The notes beneath the pieces were generated by a model. The model worked only from the letters and a program-made list of their open reading frames with translations. It had not been told where the DNA came from and did not search any database. DNA of 64,000 nt, taken from assembly GCF_018069705.1 (NCBI RefSeq), contig NZ_CP072943.1:2481453-2545452 (forward strand), in the 5' to 3' direction. The stretch comes from Aminithiophilus ramosus (lineage in GTDB: Bacteria > Synergistota > Synergistia > Synergistales > Aminithiophilaceae). The position numbers and the translations under genes are program-made. This document shows, piece by piece, positions 53,118 to 63,231 of the stretch (position 1 is its first letter; each line of letters opens with the position of its first letter).

Positions 53118-55013
53118 ATGAAGCGCCGCACGCTCCCTCTTCTCCTCTGTTCCCTCGTTCTTCTTTTCCCCCAGATGGCCCTCTGCGAGGCGCCTCCGGC
53201 CCCGGCTCCCGCGTCGGCTCCGGCGTCGGCTCCGGCCGAAAAAAAAGCCTACGACCCCCTCTACACCCTGCTGGCCCTGAACGCCTGCGTCGTCTCCGTG
53301 ACGGAAACCATCCATTACGGCGACCGTCTCGTCCTGGACCAGGAATACACCAATATCGTCAACAACATCCGCTTCGCCGACATCGAGGCCGACGAGGAGC
53401 TGATCACCCTTTTCCAGGCCCTGCTCTCGGCCCTTCACGACGGCCTTCTCCGGGAGGTCGAGAAGGAGGCTTTCCTCCGGACCTACCAGCGCAACATCAA
53501 GAAGGCCATCGTCGAGTCCCTTTCGGAGGCCTCCTCCACGGCCAGCGGGACCTACGGCGCCATCCTCGAAGGGGCCATAGCCGTGGGCACGACCTATTTC
53601 GACCACAAAAACCGGATGGAGGATTACCGCGCCGAACTGGGAGAAAACCTCTGGAGCCTCGACAAGGAGCGGCGGAACCTCCTCAACGACCTGCAGAAGC
53701 AGCTCCTGGCCGCCTCGTGGAAGCTGCAGCGGCGCTACAGGCTCGACGACGCTCTCCGCCTGAGCCAGCAGGACCTGGCCACCTTCAACGACGCCCTTTC
53801 CGATCGGGACGGGGAGCGTCGGCTGAGGCGGCTGGAACGGATGAAATCCCGTTTCGTCGCCTACCCCCCCTTCTGGTACATCCTGGGAAAGACGGCCCAG
53901 GATTTGGGGCGCGACGACGAGGCCCGGGCCGCCTACGAAACCTTCGAGAAAAACCGGCGGCCCCTCTTCCGTTACGATCCTTTCTACGCCGCCGTGGCGA
54001 TGAACCGCGCCGAGCTGCGTCGGGCCGACGAAAGAGAGGAGCTGGCCCGGGATCTGGAGATCCTCCTCGCCAACAGCCGCACCGAAGACGGAGCCAACAG
54101 GCTCTACGCGGGCCTGCGCTACCTCGACCTCCAGGATATCGAGCGGGCCAGGGCCTGTTTTCAGCAAAACGTCGACGAGGATTACGAAAAAGAGCTGAAC
54201 CTCTGGATTCTCGACTCCCTCGACGGCGGCGCGTCCCCTCAGGCCCTGGCCCAGGAGCTGCAGCGGGAGGCCGAGGCGCTGACGGAGCAGCTCCTGACCG
54301 AGAACGGACTGAGGAACCAGGATCTCCTCCTCCTCTACGACCGGGGGAAAGACGCGACGGTCCTCCGCCGGATCGAGAAGGATCTGGCCTCGATCCGCCT
54401 CGAGCTGGTGCGCCGCCGGGCCCAGCGGGACACGCTGGCCCTCAGTCTGCCCGAGGGATGGGTGGCGGGAACGGGCGCCTTTCAGCACGACAATCACTTC
54501 GCCCTCCGCGAGGGGACCTTCGAGGTCGTTCTTTCCTTCGGATCCGGACAGGAGGTGGCCCGCTTCCGCCCGGACGACGTCAGGCTTCTCGTCTCCGGGT
54601 CGGATCGTCTCTCGCCCAAAGGGGGCGAGCCCGTCATCGGCTACGACCCCGATCTTCACCTTTTCGCGGCCTACGCGGGGGGACACTTCCACTCGTCGCT
54701 GGAGGCGACGTTGGAGATCGTCGACGGCGACGACGCCCTAACCCTCGGTTTCACCGGGCACAAAGCGGACCCCGCTCTTTTCTCCGAGGGGAAGGGGCTG
54801 GACTACGCCGTTCCCGTCGTCGGCCAGATCCGCCTGTTGAAAGACCTTTTCAGGGACTCGTCCCGCGTCGTCACCGAGGCCGTCCTCTTCGAGCCCTCCT
54901 CCGTCCGGTACCGGGGCAAGGTCTGGGCCGTCGAAAAGGGACAGCTGTCGGAGGCGAAAGAGGAGACGGCGGAGGTCACAGCCCCAGCCAGGCGAGCCAG
55001 AGCGGGACAGTGA
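53118..55013 (+). CDS. Exported helical-repeat protein of unknown function
   Basis: 631 residues with a signal peptide (RRTLPLLLCSLVLLFPQMALC) and then a short Ala/Pro spacer (PAPAPASAPASAPA). The middle part is strongly alpha-helical with TPR-like hydrophobic spacing (FWYILGKTAQDLGRDDEARAAYETFEKNRR, NRLYAGLRYLDLQDIERARACFQQN). The C-terminal 150 residues are beta-rich (VSGSDRLSPKGGEPVIGYDPD) and may be a separate domain. No enzyme motif was found. Its divergent neighbour is the opg operon, so an envelope role is possible. Its 3' end overlaps the convergent carrier gene by 38 bp. Confidence 0.7.
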   Translation: MKRRTLPLLLCSLVLLFPQMALCEAPPAPAPASAPASAPAEKKAYDPLYTLLALNACVVSVTETIHYGDRLVLDQEYTNIVNNIRFADIEADEELITLFQALLSALHDGLLREVEKEAFLRTYQRNIKKAIVESLSEASSTASGTYGAILEGAIAVGTTYFDHKNRMEDYRAELGENLWSLDKERRNLLNDLQKQLLAASWKLQRRYRLDDALRLSQQDLATFNDALSDRDGERRLRRLERMKSRFVAYPPFWYILGKTAQDLGRDDEARAAYETFEKNRRPLFRYDPFYAAVAMNRAELRRADEREELARDLEILLANSRTEDGANRLYAGLRYLDLQDIERARACFQQNVDEDYEKELNLWILDSLDGGASPQALAQELQREAEALTEQLLTENGLRNQDLLLLYDRGKDATVLRRIEKDLASIRLELVRRRAQRDTLALSLPEGWVAGTGAFQHDNHFALREGTFEVVLSFGSGQEVARFRPDDVRLLVSGSDRLSPKGGEPVIGYDPDLHLFAAYAGGHFHSSLEATLEIVDGDDALTLGFTGHKADPALFSEGKGLDYAVPVVGQIRLLKDLFRDSSRVVTEAVLFEPSSVRYRGKVWAVEKGQLSEAKEETAEVTAPARRARAGQ

Positions 55014-55902
55014 CGACGGAGAGGACCGTCGTGGCGGCGACGACTTCGCCGGCGTAGGCGCTGTCCATATCCATGCCCTTGGCCAGGACGAAGTTGTTGA
55101 CGGCGCTGGGCATGGCCGTCGCCAGGATGACGGCGCCGGCCACATAGGGCTCGACGGGAAAAAAACGGAAGAGAAGGGCCATGACGGCGGGGTGGACGAA
55201 GAGGCGGAGGGTCACGTCGCGCCAGGCCGATCTCAGCGTGGCGAGGGGGCTCACGATGCGGATCGAGGCGCCCAGGGCGAGAAGGGCCAGAGCCGTCGCC
55301 AGGTCGCCGAGGATTTCCAGGAAGGCGTCGAGCCACCGGGGCAGGGTACCGAACCCCAGCAAGGAGGCCGAAACTCCGGCCAGGCAGGCCAGGAAGAGGG
55401 GGTTCAGGGCCACGGACCGGGCCGTTTCGACGAGGTGACGCCGAGAAAGACCGCCGGAAAGGGCGATCTGGGCCCAGGCGATGGAGAGCAGGTTGTAGGA
55501 AAAAAGCCCCACGGCGAGGTAGAGAGAGAGGGCTGCCACCCCCTCCGCCCCCAGGGCCAAGGCAACGACGGGAAGGCCCATGTAGACGTTGTTGGAGCGG
55601 ATCGAGACGAGGACGGAAACGGCGACGCGACGGCGCTCCTGACCGGCCAGGCGGGCCAGAAGCCAGGCCAGCGGCGGCATGAGGAAAAAGGAGAGATGAA
55701 TGGCGACGAAGAGGTTGCCGTTGAGAAGGACTTCGCCGCCGACGGCGATCGTCTTCCTGAAAAGGAGGGCGGGCAGGGAGACCCAGTAGAGAAGCCACAT
55801 GAGCTGCGGGGCCGTCTCCTCCTTCAGGTAGCCCCGGCGACGCAGGACCCAACCGAGAAGAACAGTGAGAAGAAGGGGAACGACGGCGGAAAGACCGGCC
55901 AT
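54976..55902 (-). CDS. AEC (auxin efflux carrier) family transporter
   Basis: 308 residues from the ATG at 55902 with GGAGGAGG upstream. Ten hydrophobic helices in two similar halves are expected from the sequence. The N-terminal LTVLLGWVLRRRGYLKEETAPQLMWLLYWVSLPALLF and RSNNVYMGLPVVALALG, and the C-terminal ATAMPSAVNNFVLAKGMDMDSAYAGEVVAATTVLSVVTVPLW, are AEC hallmarks. Bacterial members move malate, malonate or other organic acids; the substrate is open. It overlaps the convergent gene by 38 bp, and a repeat cluster lies about 110 bp upstream. Confidence 0.88.
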   Translation of the reverse strand: MAGLSAVVPLLLTVLLGWVLRRRGYLKEETAPQLMWLLYWVSLPALLFRKTIAVGGEVLLNGNLFVAIHLSFFLMPPLAWLLARLAGQERRRVAVSVLVSIRSNNVYMGLPVVALALGAEGVAALSLYLAVGLFSYNLLSIAWAQIALSGGLSRRHLVETARSVALNPLFLACLAGVSASLLGFGTLPRWLDAFLEILGDLATALALLALGASIRIVSPLATLRSAWRDVTLRLFVHPAVMALLFRFFPVEPYVAGAVILATAMPSAVNNFVLAKGMDMDSAYAGEVVAATTVLSVVTVPLWLAWLGL

Positions 55903-56009
55903 GGCGGAACCTCCTCCGATGGCCCTCGTCGGGGAGGGCTCCGGGATAGAGATGATGATAGCAGACGGGCCGGATAAAGGGGGAGCGCCGACACGTCCGC
56001 TCGTCAGAG

Positions 56010-58932
56010 CTTCCCCCGGAAACGCTGCCAACCGCGCCCGCAGCGAAGGGGCGGTGGTTCCCTGCACGTAACCGTCACCGCCGAGGGGACGTCGTCCGAG
56101 TCGGGAGACCCTGCGGGACGGTGGCCCCGTCCCGCGCGCCGCCAAGGATGGCCGCGCTCCCAGCAAGGGCAAAACCCCTCCGCCGCAGCGATGTTTTCCT
56201 GGAAGCGTTGTCCTCCCTGCCGTTTCGAAAGGGAGAAGGGGCTTTCGTCGCGGCTCTGGCCTTTCCTGGGAGCGTGGGCATCCTGCCCGCGCCCGCCCCG
56301 AAGGGGCGGTGGTTCCCTGCACGTAACCGTCACCGCCGAGGGGACGTCGTTCGAGTCGGGAGACCCTGCGGGACGGAGGACCTCCCGTCGCGGCTCTGGC
56401 TTTTCCTGGGAGCGTGGGCATCCTGCCCGCGCCCGCCCCGAAGGGGCGGTGGGGTTCCCTGCACGTAACCGTCGTCGCCGAGGGGACGTCGTTCGAGTCG
56501 GGAGACCCTGCGGGACGAGAAATCCGTCCCGCGCGCCGCCAGGATGGCCGCGCTCCCAGCAGGGGCAAGATCCCTCCGCCGCAGCGATGTTTTCCTGGAA
56601 GCGTTGTCCTCCCTGCCGTTTCGAAAGAGACGGAGGATCTCCCGTCGCGGCCTGGCCTTTCCTGGGAGCGTGGGCATCCTGCCCGCGCCCGCCCCGAAGG
56701 GGCGGTGGGGTTCCCTGCACGTAACCGTCGTCGCCGAGGGGACGTCGTCCGAGTCGGGAGACCCTGCGGGACGAGAAATCCGTCCCGCGCGCCGCCAGGG
56801 ATGGCCGCGCTCCCAGCAGGGGCAAGATCCTTTCGCCGCAGCGATGTTTTCCTGGAAGCGTTGTCATCCCTGCCGCTTCGAAAGGGAGAAGGGGCTTTCG
56901 TCGCGGCTCTGGCTTTTCCTGGGAGCGTGGGCATCCTGCCCGCGCCCGCCCCGAAGGGGCGGTGGGGTTCCCTGCACGTAACCGTCGTCGCCGAGGGGAC
57001 GTCGTTCGAGTCGGGAGACCCTGCGGGACGGTGGCCCCGTCCCGCGCGCCGCCAAGGATGGCCGCGCTCCCAGCAGGGGCAAGATCCTTTCGCCGCAGCG
57101 ATGTTTTCCTGGAAGCGTTGTCATCCCTGCCGCTTCGAAAGGGAGAAGGGGCTTTCGTCGCGGCTCTGGCTTTTCCTGGGAGCGTGGGCATCCTGCCCGC
57201 GCCCGCCCCGAAGGGGCGGTGGGGTTCCCTGCACGTAACCGTCGTCGCCGAGGGGACGTCGTTCGAGTCGGGAGACCCTGCGGGACGATAACCCCGTCCC
57301 GCGCGCCGCCAGGATGGCCGCGCTCCCAGCAGGGGCAAGACCCTTTCGCCGCAGCGATGTTTTCCTGGAAGCGTTGTCCTCCCTGCCGTTTCGAAAGGGA
57401 CGGAGGATCTCCCGTCGCGGCCTGGCCTTTCCTGGGAGCGTGGGCATCCTGCCCGCGCCCGCCCCGAAGGGGCGGTGGTTCCCTGCACGTAACCGTCACC
57501 GCCGAGGGGACGTCGTTCGAGTCGGGAGACCCTGCGGGACGGTAACCCCGTCCCGCGCGCCGCCAGGATGGCCGCGCTCCCAGCAGGGGCAAGACCCCTC
57601 CGCCGAGGGGACGTCGTCCGAGTCGGGAGACCCTGCGGGACGAGAAATCCGTCCCGCGCGCCGCCAGGATGGCCGCGCTCCCAGCAGGGGCAAGATCCCT
57701 CCGCCGCAGCGATGTTTTCCTGGAAGCGTTGTCCTCCCTGCCGTTTCGAAAGAGACGGAGGATCTCCCGTCGCGGCCTGGCCTTTCCTGGGAGCGTGGGC
57801 ATCCTGCCCGCGCCCGCCCCGAAGGGGCGGTGGGGTTCCCTGCACGTAACCGTCGTCGCCGAGGGGACGTCGTCCGAGTCGGGAGACCCTGCGGGACGAG
57901 AAATCCGTCCCGCGCGCCGCCAGGGATGGCCGCGCTCCCAGCAGGGGCAAGATCCTTTCGCCGCAGCGATGTTTTCCTGGAAGCGTTGTCATCCCTGCCG
58001 CTTCGAAAGGGAGAAGGGGCTTTCGTCGCGGCTCTGGCTTTTCCTGGGAGCGTGGGCATCCTGCCCGCGCCCGCCCCGAAGGGGCGGTGGGGTTCCCTGC
58101 ACGTAACCGTCGTCGCCGAGGGGACGTCGTTCGAGTCGGGAGACCCTGCGGGACGGTGGCCCCGTCCCGCGCGCCGCCAAGGATGGCCGCGCTCCCAGCA
58201 GGGGCAAGATCCTTTCGCCGAGGGGACGTCGTTCGAGTCGGGAGACCCTGCGGGACGATAGCCCCGTCCCGCGCGCCGCCGCACCGGGCCGCGCTCCCAG
58301 CAGGGGCAAAACCCCTCCGCCGCAGCGATGTTTTCCTGGAAGCGTTGTCCTCCCTGCCGTTTCGAAAGGGAGAAGGGGCTTTCGTCGCGGCTCTGGCTTT
58401 TACTGGGAGCGTGGGCATCCTGCCCGCGCCCGCCCCGAAGGGGCGGTGGTTCCCTGCACGTAACCGTCGTCGCCGAGGGGACGTCGTTCGAGTCGGGAGA
58501 CCCTGCGGGACGGTAACCCCGTCCCGCGCGCCGCCAGGATGGCCGCGCTCCCAGCAGGGGCAAGACCCTTTCGCCACAGCGATGTTTTCCTGGAAGCGTT
58601 GTCCTCCCTGCCGCTTCGAAAGGGAGAAGGGGCTTTCGTCGCGGCTCTGGCTTTTCCTGGGAGCGTGGGCATCCTGCCCGCGCCCGCCCCGAAGGGGCGG
58701 TGGGGTTCCCACGCTTCGCCGTCGTTACTCAGGTGACGTCGTTCAGGACGGAGACCCTGCGGGACGATAACCCCGTCCCGCGCGCCGCCAGGATGGCCGC
58801 GCTCCCAGCAGGGGCAAGATCCTTTCGCCGAGGGGACGTCGTTCGAGTCGGGAGACCCTGCGGGACGGTAACCCCGTCCCGCGCGCCGCCAAGGATGGCC
58901 GTGCTCCCGGCGAGGGCAAAACCCCACGCCCC
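56010..58932 (+). repeat. REP/BIME-like repeat cluster 7
   Basis: The largest cluster, with about ten copies of the hairpin, linkers of the CTGCACGTAACCGTCGTCGC type and a spacer module TGTTTTCCTGGAAGCGTTGT. Segment 56491-57096 appears identical to 57616-58221, an offset of 1125 bp. The final copy returns to the CACGCTTCGCCGTCGTTACT linker of cluster 4. It ends about 7 bp from the stop codon of the SNF2 helicase gene. A continuous reverse-strand frame of 902 codons through it is an artefact of composition. Confidence 0.92.
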
Positions 58933-58938
58933 GGCGGG

Positions 58939-61900
58939 TCAGCCTTTGAGCAGGGAGAGCAGTTCCTCTTCCGTCAGGGTGACGGCCCGGTCCGTTCCGT
59001 CGAGGAGGGCCTGGGCCAGCTCCCGCTTGTCGCGGTGAAGGGCGACGATCTTCTCCTCCACCGTCCCTTTGGCGAGGAGGCGAAGGACGGTGACGGGGCG
59101 CTCCTGGCCGATTCGGTGGGCCCGATCCGTGGCCTGGTCCTCGACGGCGGGATTCCACCAGGGGTCGAGATGGATGACGTAGTCGGCGCCGGTGAGGTTG
59201 AGGCCCAGGCCCCCTGCGCGGAGGCTGATGAGGAAGCAGTCTCCCTCTCCTCGCTGGAAGGCCTCGACGATGAGGCCCCGTTCCTTCTGGGGCGTCGAGC
59301 CGTCGAGGTACTGGTAGGAGATGGCCGCCTCGTCGAGGGCCCGGCGGACGAGGGCCAGGTGGTCGACGAACTGGCTGAAGACGAGGGCCCGGTGACCGCC
59401 CTGGCGAATTTCCTCCAGGCTCTGGAGAAGGAGGTCCATCTTGGACGAGCTCTCCAGGGGAACGTCGGCGACGAGGCGGGGGTGACAGGCAGCCCGGCGG
59501 AGCCGCATCAGTTCGGCCAGGATGCGGAAACGGCCCCCTTCGGGCCCTCCTGCGGCGATTTTTTCCAGGGCATCCCTGCGGAGGGCCTCGTAGAAGGCCC
59601 TCTCTTCTTCGGAGAGCTCCACGTCGAGGGTGACCTCCGTGATCGACGGCAGCTCCTCCAGGACCTCCTCCTTGGTCCGCCTCAGGATGAAGGGGCGCAC
59701 CAGACGACGGAGACGGGATCGGGCATCGCGGTCTCCCCGTTCTTCGACGGGGACGACGAAGCGGCGCCGGAAGGCCTCGAGGGAGCCCAGAAGACCGGGG
59801 TTGAGGAAGCGGAAGAGGGACCAGAGCTCGACGAGGCTGTTTTCGACGGGCGTTCCCGAGAGGGCGACGCGGAAGTCGGCTTTGAGGGCCACGGCGGCCT
59901 GGGCACGGCGCGTCTGGGGATTTTTCATGGCCTGGGCCTCGTCGAGGACGACGGTGGACCAGCTCCGGGAGGTGAACAGTTCCCTTTCGATCTGGAGAAG
60001 GGCCCAGGAGCAGAGGACGACGTCGCCCGATGCCGCCTCGCCGACGAGGGCCTTCCGATCGGCCGAGGCGAAGAGGTGCGTTTTCAGGCTCGGCGTGAAC
60101 CGTTCGGCCTCGGCCTGCCAGTTGGAGCAGACCGAGGTGGGGGCCACGACGAGGGCGGCCCCGAGGCCCTGTCGATGGGCGAGAAGGGCCAGGGCCTGGA
60201 TGGTCTTGCCCAGCCCCATGTCGTCGGCGAGGCAGGCCCCTCCGCCCCAGTGGGCCAGGGAGGCCATCCAGCGGAACCCCTCCTCCTGGTAGTCGCGGAG
60301 CTTTCCCCTGAAGGCCCGGGGGAGGGCGGCGGGTTTTTGCGCGGCCTCGCGGAGACGTTCTTTCAGGTCCTTCCAGCCCGAATCACCCTCGACGGAGGCT
60401 TCGAGGGCCGTTTCCGCCAGGAAGGGGGCCGCCAGGAGGGGCAGGGCCTGCTCCTCCCCTTTCTTCCGGGCCATGGCGGCCAGGCTTTCGAGACGCTTTT
60501 TGAGGCGCGACGAGAGAGCCAGGAAGGCGCCGTCGCCGATGGAGATGAAGCGCTTCGTTCCCTCGACGGCGGCAAGGAGGGTCCTCAGGGCGACGACCCG
60601 TCCCTCGTCGAGGACGATCTCTCCCTCGACGGCGAGCCAGTCGTCGCGGCGGCGGACCCGCAGCGAGAGGCGATCGGCGTCGGCCCGGCCTCCGACGGAG
60701 AGGGGCTTCCCCTCGGGCCACTCGGGCCGGAAGGGAACCGGGCTCTCCCTGAGGGAGAGAAGAAGCTCAAGGGTCGATTCCAGGTCGGGAAGATCCTGTT
60801 CCAGGAAAGGGCCTTCGCCCTCGGCCAGCAGGGGGCAGGCCTCGACGAGGGCGTCGAGGGAGGCCTTCTCGGCCTCGAGGTCCCGCCGGGCCCTCACGGG
60901 CCGCCCCCGCAGGGAGCCGACGACGTCGGCCTTCCCCTGTCCCGCCGGGAGGAAGGTCCCCTCGTCGCCGAGGGGGCGACAGCCGACGCGGACGTTGACC
61001 CCCTCTCCCCGGGGCTGGAAGCGCAGCCGCGGCAGGCTTTCGGTCTCGACGAGTTCGGCCTTGGCGGCCAGGAGGGAGAGGGCCGGGTCGACGTCGACGA
61101 GGGGGGCCAGGGCCTGGAGCGTCTCGAAGAGGCGCCCTTCTCCCTCGGCGGGAATGGCCAGCCCTTTCTTGCCCAGGAAGGAGGCCAACGCCCGGACCGA
61201 GTCGTCGACGGAGGCGAAAAGGAGGCGATGGGGCTCCTCTTCCTGCCAGAAAACGTATTTCTTGCCGGCCTCCTCCAGATCGAGGGAGGGGGAGAGGCGG
61301 AGGAGCCATCCGGCGCGTTTCCTGCTCAGGGCAAGGGAGGCGGGGCGCTCCTCGAAAGAGAGGAAGGCATCGGGCTCGTCGGCGAAGGCGACGCGCCCGT
61401 GGACGACCAGGGCGGGGACGGCTCGGGTCTCGTCGCAGGTGACGGCGATCTCCTTGTGCCCCCAGTAGTTCTCCACCTCCTGGCGGAAGGAGGCGAGGAC
61501 GGCCCGGTCCTCCGGGGGATAGAGATCGGCGGTGGACAGAAGGCGTTCGATGGCGGCCCTTTTCCCCTTGGACCAGGAGCCGCTCTTAAGACGTTTCTGC
61601 TCCAGCGCGTCGAGGACGAAAAGGGAGCCGCCTTCGGCGGGGAAGTCCATGAGCCAGACCAGGCGCCGTTCGGTCTCGGCCTTCGCCTCCGAGGGAGATC
61701 GGCGGGCCAGGGCGAGGAGCGTCTCCAGCTTGCCCTCCCAGGTCTGGCGGGGAAGGAGGCGGTCGCAGACGGAGACGAGCCCCCGCTCCTCGAAGAAGGC
61801 CGCCACCTCCCGGGGAGGCTGTCTCTCCTCCATGCGGGCCTGAAGGAGGGCCCTCTCGGAGGCGACCAGGGCGTAGCTGTGCCGATCGCCGACGGGGTTC

Positions 61901-63057
61901 CCTCTCTCGATCTGCCACTCGGCCGTCAGGAAGTCGCGCCCCTCCGACGGAGCGACGAGGGCGAAAAGAAGGCGGGCGATCACCTCGTCGAGAGGGGTCA
62001 GGATGCTGTCGGCCTCGACGAAGGCGTCGAGGATCGTCTTCCAGTTCCTCTCCGGGACCTCGCCCAGGCGCCGTTCGGCGACGTGCTGAAAGGCCCTCGG
62101 GGACAGGAGGAGGGGAAAACGCCCTTTGCCCCGCAGGGCCCAACGGCAGAGCCCCAGAAGTTCCCTGTTTTCGGCCGGACCGTCGGCCTCGACGAGGTAG
62201 AGAAGGTAGAAGAGGAAGAAGAGATCACAGGGGAAGCCCTGGCGCTTCCCCTGCTCCTTGCGCCAACGGAGCAGGACCTCCCTGAAGACGGCCCCGTTTT
62301 TCTCCCCCTTCAGGTAGGCTACGGCGGGCTCGAGGAAGGGGCTGGAGGGGACCTTGCCACACAGGGAGTGGAGGGCCTCCACGTCGCCCGACAGGAGGGC
62401 GGCCATGGCCGTCCAGGTCATGAGACGCTCTTTGAGGGCCGCATTGGCGCCGATCTTCAGCGAAAGCTCGGTCAGGGTCCGGGCCGTCAGGGGCAGGGCC
62501 GTGCCCTCTCCCCTGAAAAACAGAAGCAGCCAGGCCCGAAGGACGATGGAGCGCCCCGCCTCGGTGAGTCCGTCGAGGAGGTCGACTCCGTCGAGGCGCG
62601 AGGCGAGGGGAAGGACCGGAGAGATTCCGGCCAGATCGATCTGTTCCCAGACGAGGCTGTCCTGGCCCGTCAGGAGGGCCCTCTGGACGATTCCCTGCGG
62701 CAGGGGAGCCCAGGAGGATTGCGACGGCAGAGGGAGGGCCGCCGCGAGCCGCGCCTCGACCTCGAGCAGGCGACCGTCGCGGATGAGGTGACACAGGACG
62801 GGCGATTTGACTCCCTCGGCGGCGGCGAAGACGTCGTTTTTCCTCTCCATGCGGGTCTCGACGAAACGGGCCCTCTCGAGCGCTCCGCAGAGAGCCTTCA
62901 CGTCGGCCGCCGAGACGACGCGCCATTCCCGCCCGTATCGGGCGAGACACTTACCGAGAAGAGTGGCGGTGAGAGGGTCGTCGGCGAGGACGAGACTGTC
63001 GACGACAGCCCGCTCGGCGGGCACAAGGGCAAGGTAGCGGGAAAGATCGAAGGGCAA
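58939..63057 (-). CDS. SNF2-family helicase with large unique N-terminal part
   Basis: 1372 residues from a TTG at 63057 preceded by GAGGAGG. The C-terminal 460 residues hold the SNF2 core: motif I LADDMGLGKTIQAL, motif II VVLDEAQAMKN, motif III ALSGTPVENSLVELWSLFRF, motif V ISLRAGGLGLNLTGADYV and motif VI ATDRAHRIGQ. The N-terminal 900 residues are helical, Leu/Glu/Arg-rich and show no domain I recognise. Bacterial SNF2 proteins remodel nucleoprotein or RNA polymerase complexes. It is divergent from another helicase gene with a shared 174-bp promoter region. Repeat cluster 7 abuts its 3' end. Confidence 0.88.
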   Translation of the reverse strand: MPFDLSRYLALVPAERAVVDSLVLADDPLTATLLGKCLARYGREWRVVSAADVKALCGALERARFVETRMERKNDVFAAAEGVKSPVLCHLIRDGRLLEVEARLAAALPLPSQSSWAPLPQGIVQRALLTGQDSLVWEQIDLAGISPVLPLASRLDGVDLLDGLTEAGRSIVLRAWLLLFFRGEGTALPLTARTLTELSLKIGANAALKERLMTWTAMAALLSGDVEALHSLCGKVPSSPFLEPAVAYLKGEKNGAVFREVLLRWRKEQGKRQGFPCDLFFLFYLLYLVEADGPAENRELLGLCRWALRGKGRFPLLLSPRAFQHVAERRLGEVPERNWKTILDAFVEADSILTPLDEVIARLLFALVAPSEGRDFLTAEWQIERGNPVGDRHSYALVASERALLQARMEERQPPREVAAFFEERGLVSVCDRLLPRQTWEGKLETLLALARRSPSEAKAETERRLVWLMDFPAEGGSLFVLDALEQKRLKSGSWSKGKRAAIERLLSTADLYPPEDRAVLASFRQEVENYWGHKEIAVTCDETRAVPALVVHGRVAFADEPDAFLSFEERPASLALSRKRAGWLLRLSPSLDLEEAGKKYVFWQEEEPHRLLFASVDDSVRALASFLGKKGLAIPAEGEGRLFETLQALAPLVDVDPALSLLAAKAELVETESLPRLRFQPRGEGVNVRVGCRPLGDEGTFLPAGQGKADVVGSLRGRPVRARRDLEAEKASLDALVEACPLLAEGEGPFLEQDLPDLESTLELLLSLRESPVPFRPEWPEGKPLSVGGRADADRLSLRVRRRDDWLAVEGEIVLDEGRVVALRTLLAAVEGTKRFISIGDGAFLALSSRLKKRLESLAAMARKKGEEQALPLLAAPFLAETALEASVEGDSGWKDLKERLREAAQKPAALPRAFRGKLRDYQEEGFRWMASLAHWGGGACLADDMGLGKTIQALALLAHRQGLGAALVVAPTSVCSNWQAEAERFTPSLKTHLFASADRKALVGEAASGDVVLCSWALLQIERELFTSRSWSTVVLDEAQAMKNPQTRRAQAAVALKADFRVALSGTPVENSLVELWSLFRFLNPGLLGSLEAFRRRFVVPVEERGDRDARSRLRRLVRPFILRRTKEEVLEELPSITEVTLDVELSEEERAFYEALRRDALEKIAAGGPEGGRFRILAELMRLRRAACHPRLVADVPLESSSKMDLLLQSLEEIRQGGHRALVFSQFVDHLALVRRALDEAAISYQYLDGSTPQKERGLIVEAFQRGEGDCFLISLRAGGLGLNLTGADYVIHLDPWWNPAVEDQATDRAHRIGQERPVTVLRLLAKGTVEEKIVALHRDKRELAQALLDGTDRAVTLTEEELLSLLKG

Positions 63058-63127
63058 GGGATTTTCCTCCTCAAGACAGGGCGGAACCGGAGTGCCGGAT
63101 GAAGGCGACCGGTCTCTTTCGCGCTCC

Positions 63128-63158
63128 ATAATACGACACTTCGCCCGAAAGGGGACAA
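63128..63158 (-). promoter_or_regulatory. Predicted promoter of the SNF2 gene
   Basis: On the minus strand TTGTCC and TATTAT are separated by 19 bp (GTATTA at 18 bp), about 70 bp upstream of the TTG start. Confidence 0.4.
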
Positions 63159-63169
63159 GGTTCCCTCGA

Positions 63170-63198
63170 TTGCCGCCGCCGGAGAAGGGCGCTACCAT
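63170..63198 (+). promoter_or_regulatory. Predicted promoter of the DEAD/DEAH helicase gene
   Basis: TTGCCG and TACCAT are separated by 17 bp, about 33 bp before the ATG at 63232. It lies back-to-back with the SNF2 promoter. Confidence 0.5.
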
Positions 63199-63231
63199 AG
63201 AACCCGGCCAAAGGCCGAAGGAGGCTGGACG

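Noticed and set aside
56004-58712. A 902-codon reverse-strand open frame through cluster 7 with repeated WERGHPGGARDG-like peptides
   Set aside because: It is made entirely of the hairpin repeats, has no ribosome site or domain, and similar frames exist in other phases and clusters.
59035-63102. A 1355-codon plus-strand frame
   Set aside because: It is the antisense shadow of the SNF2 helicase, which has all helicase motifs.
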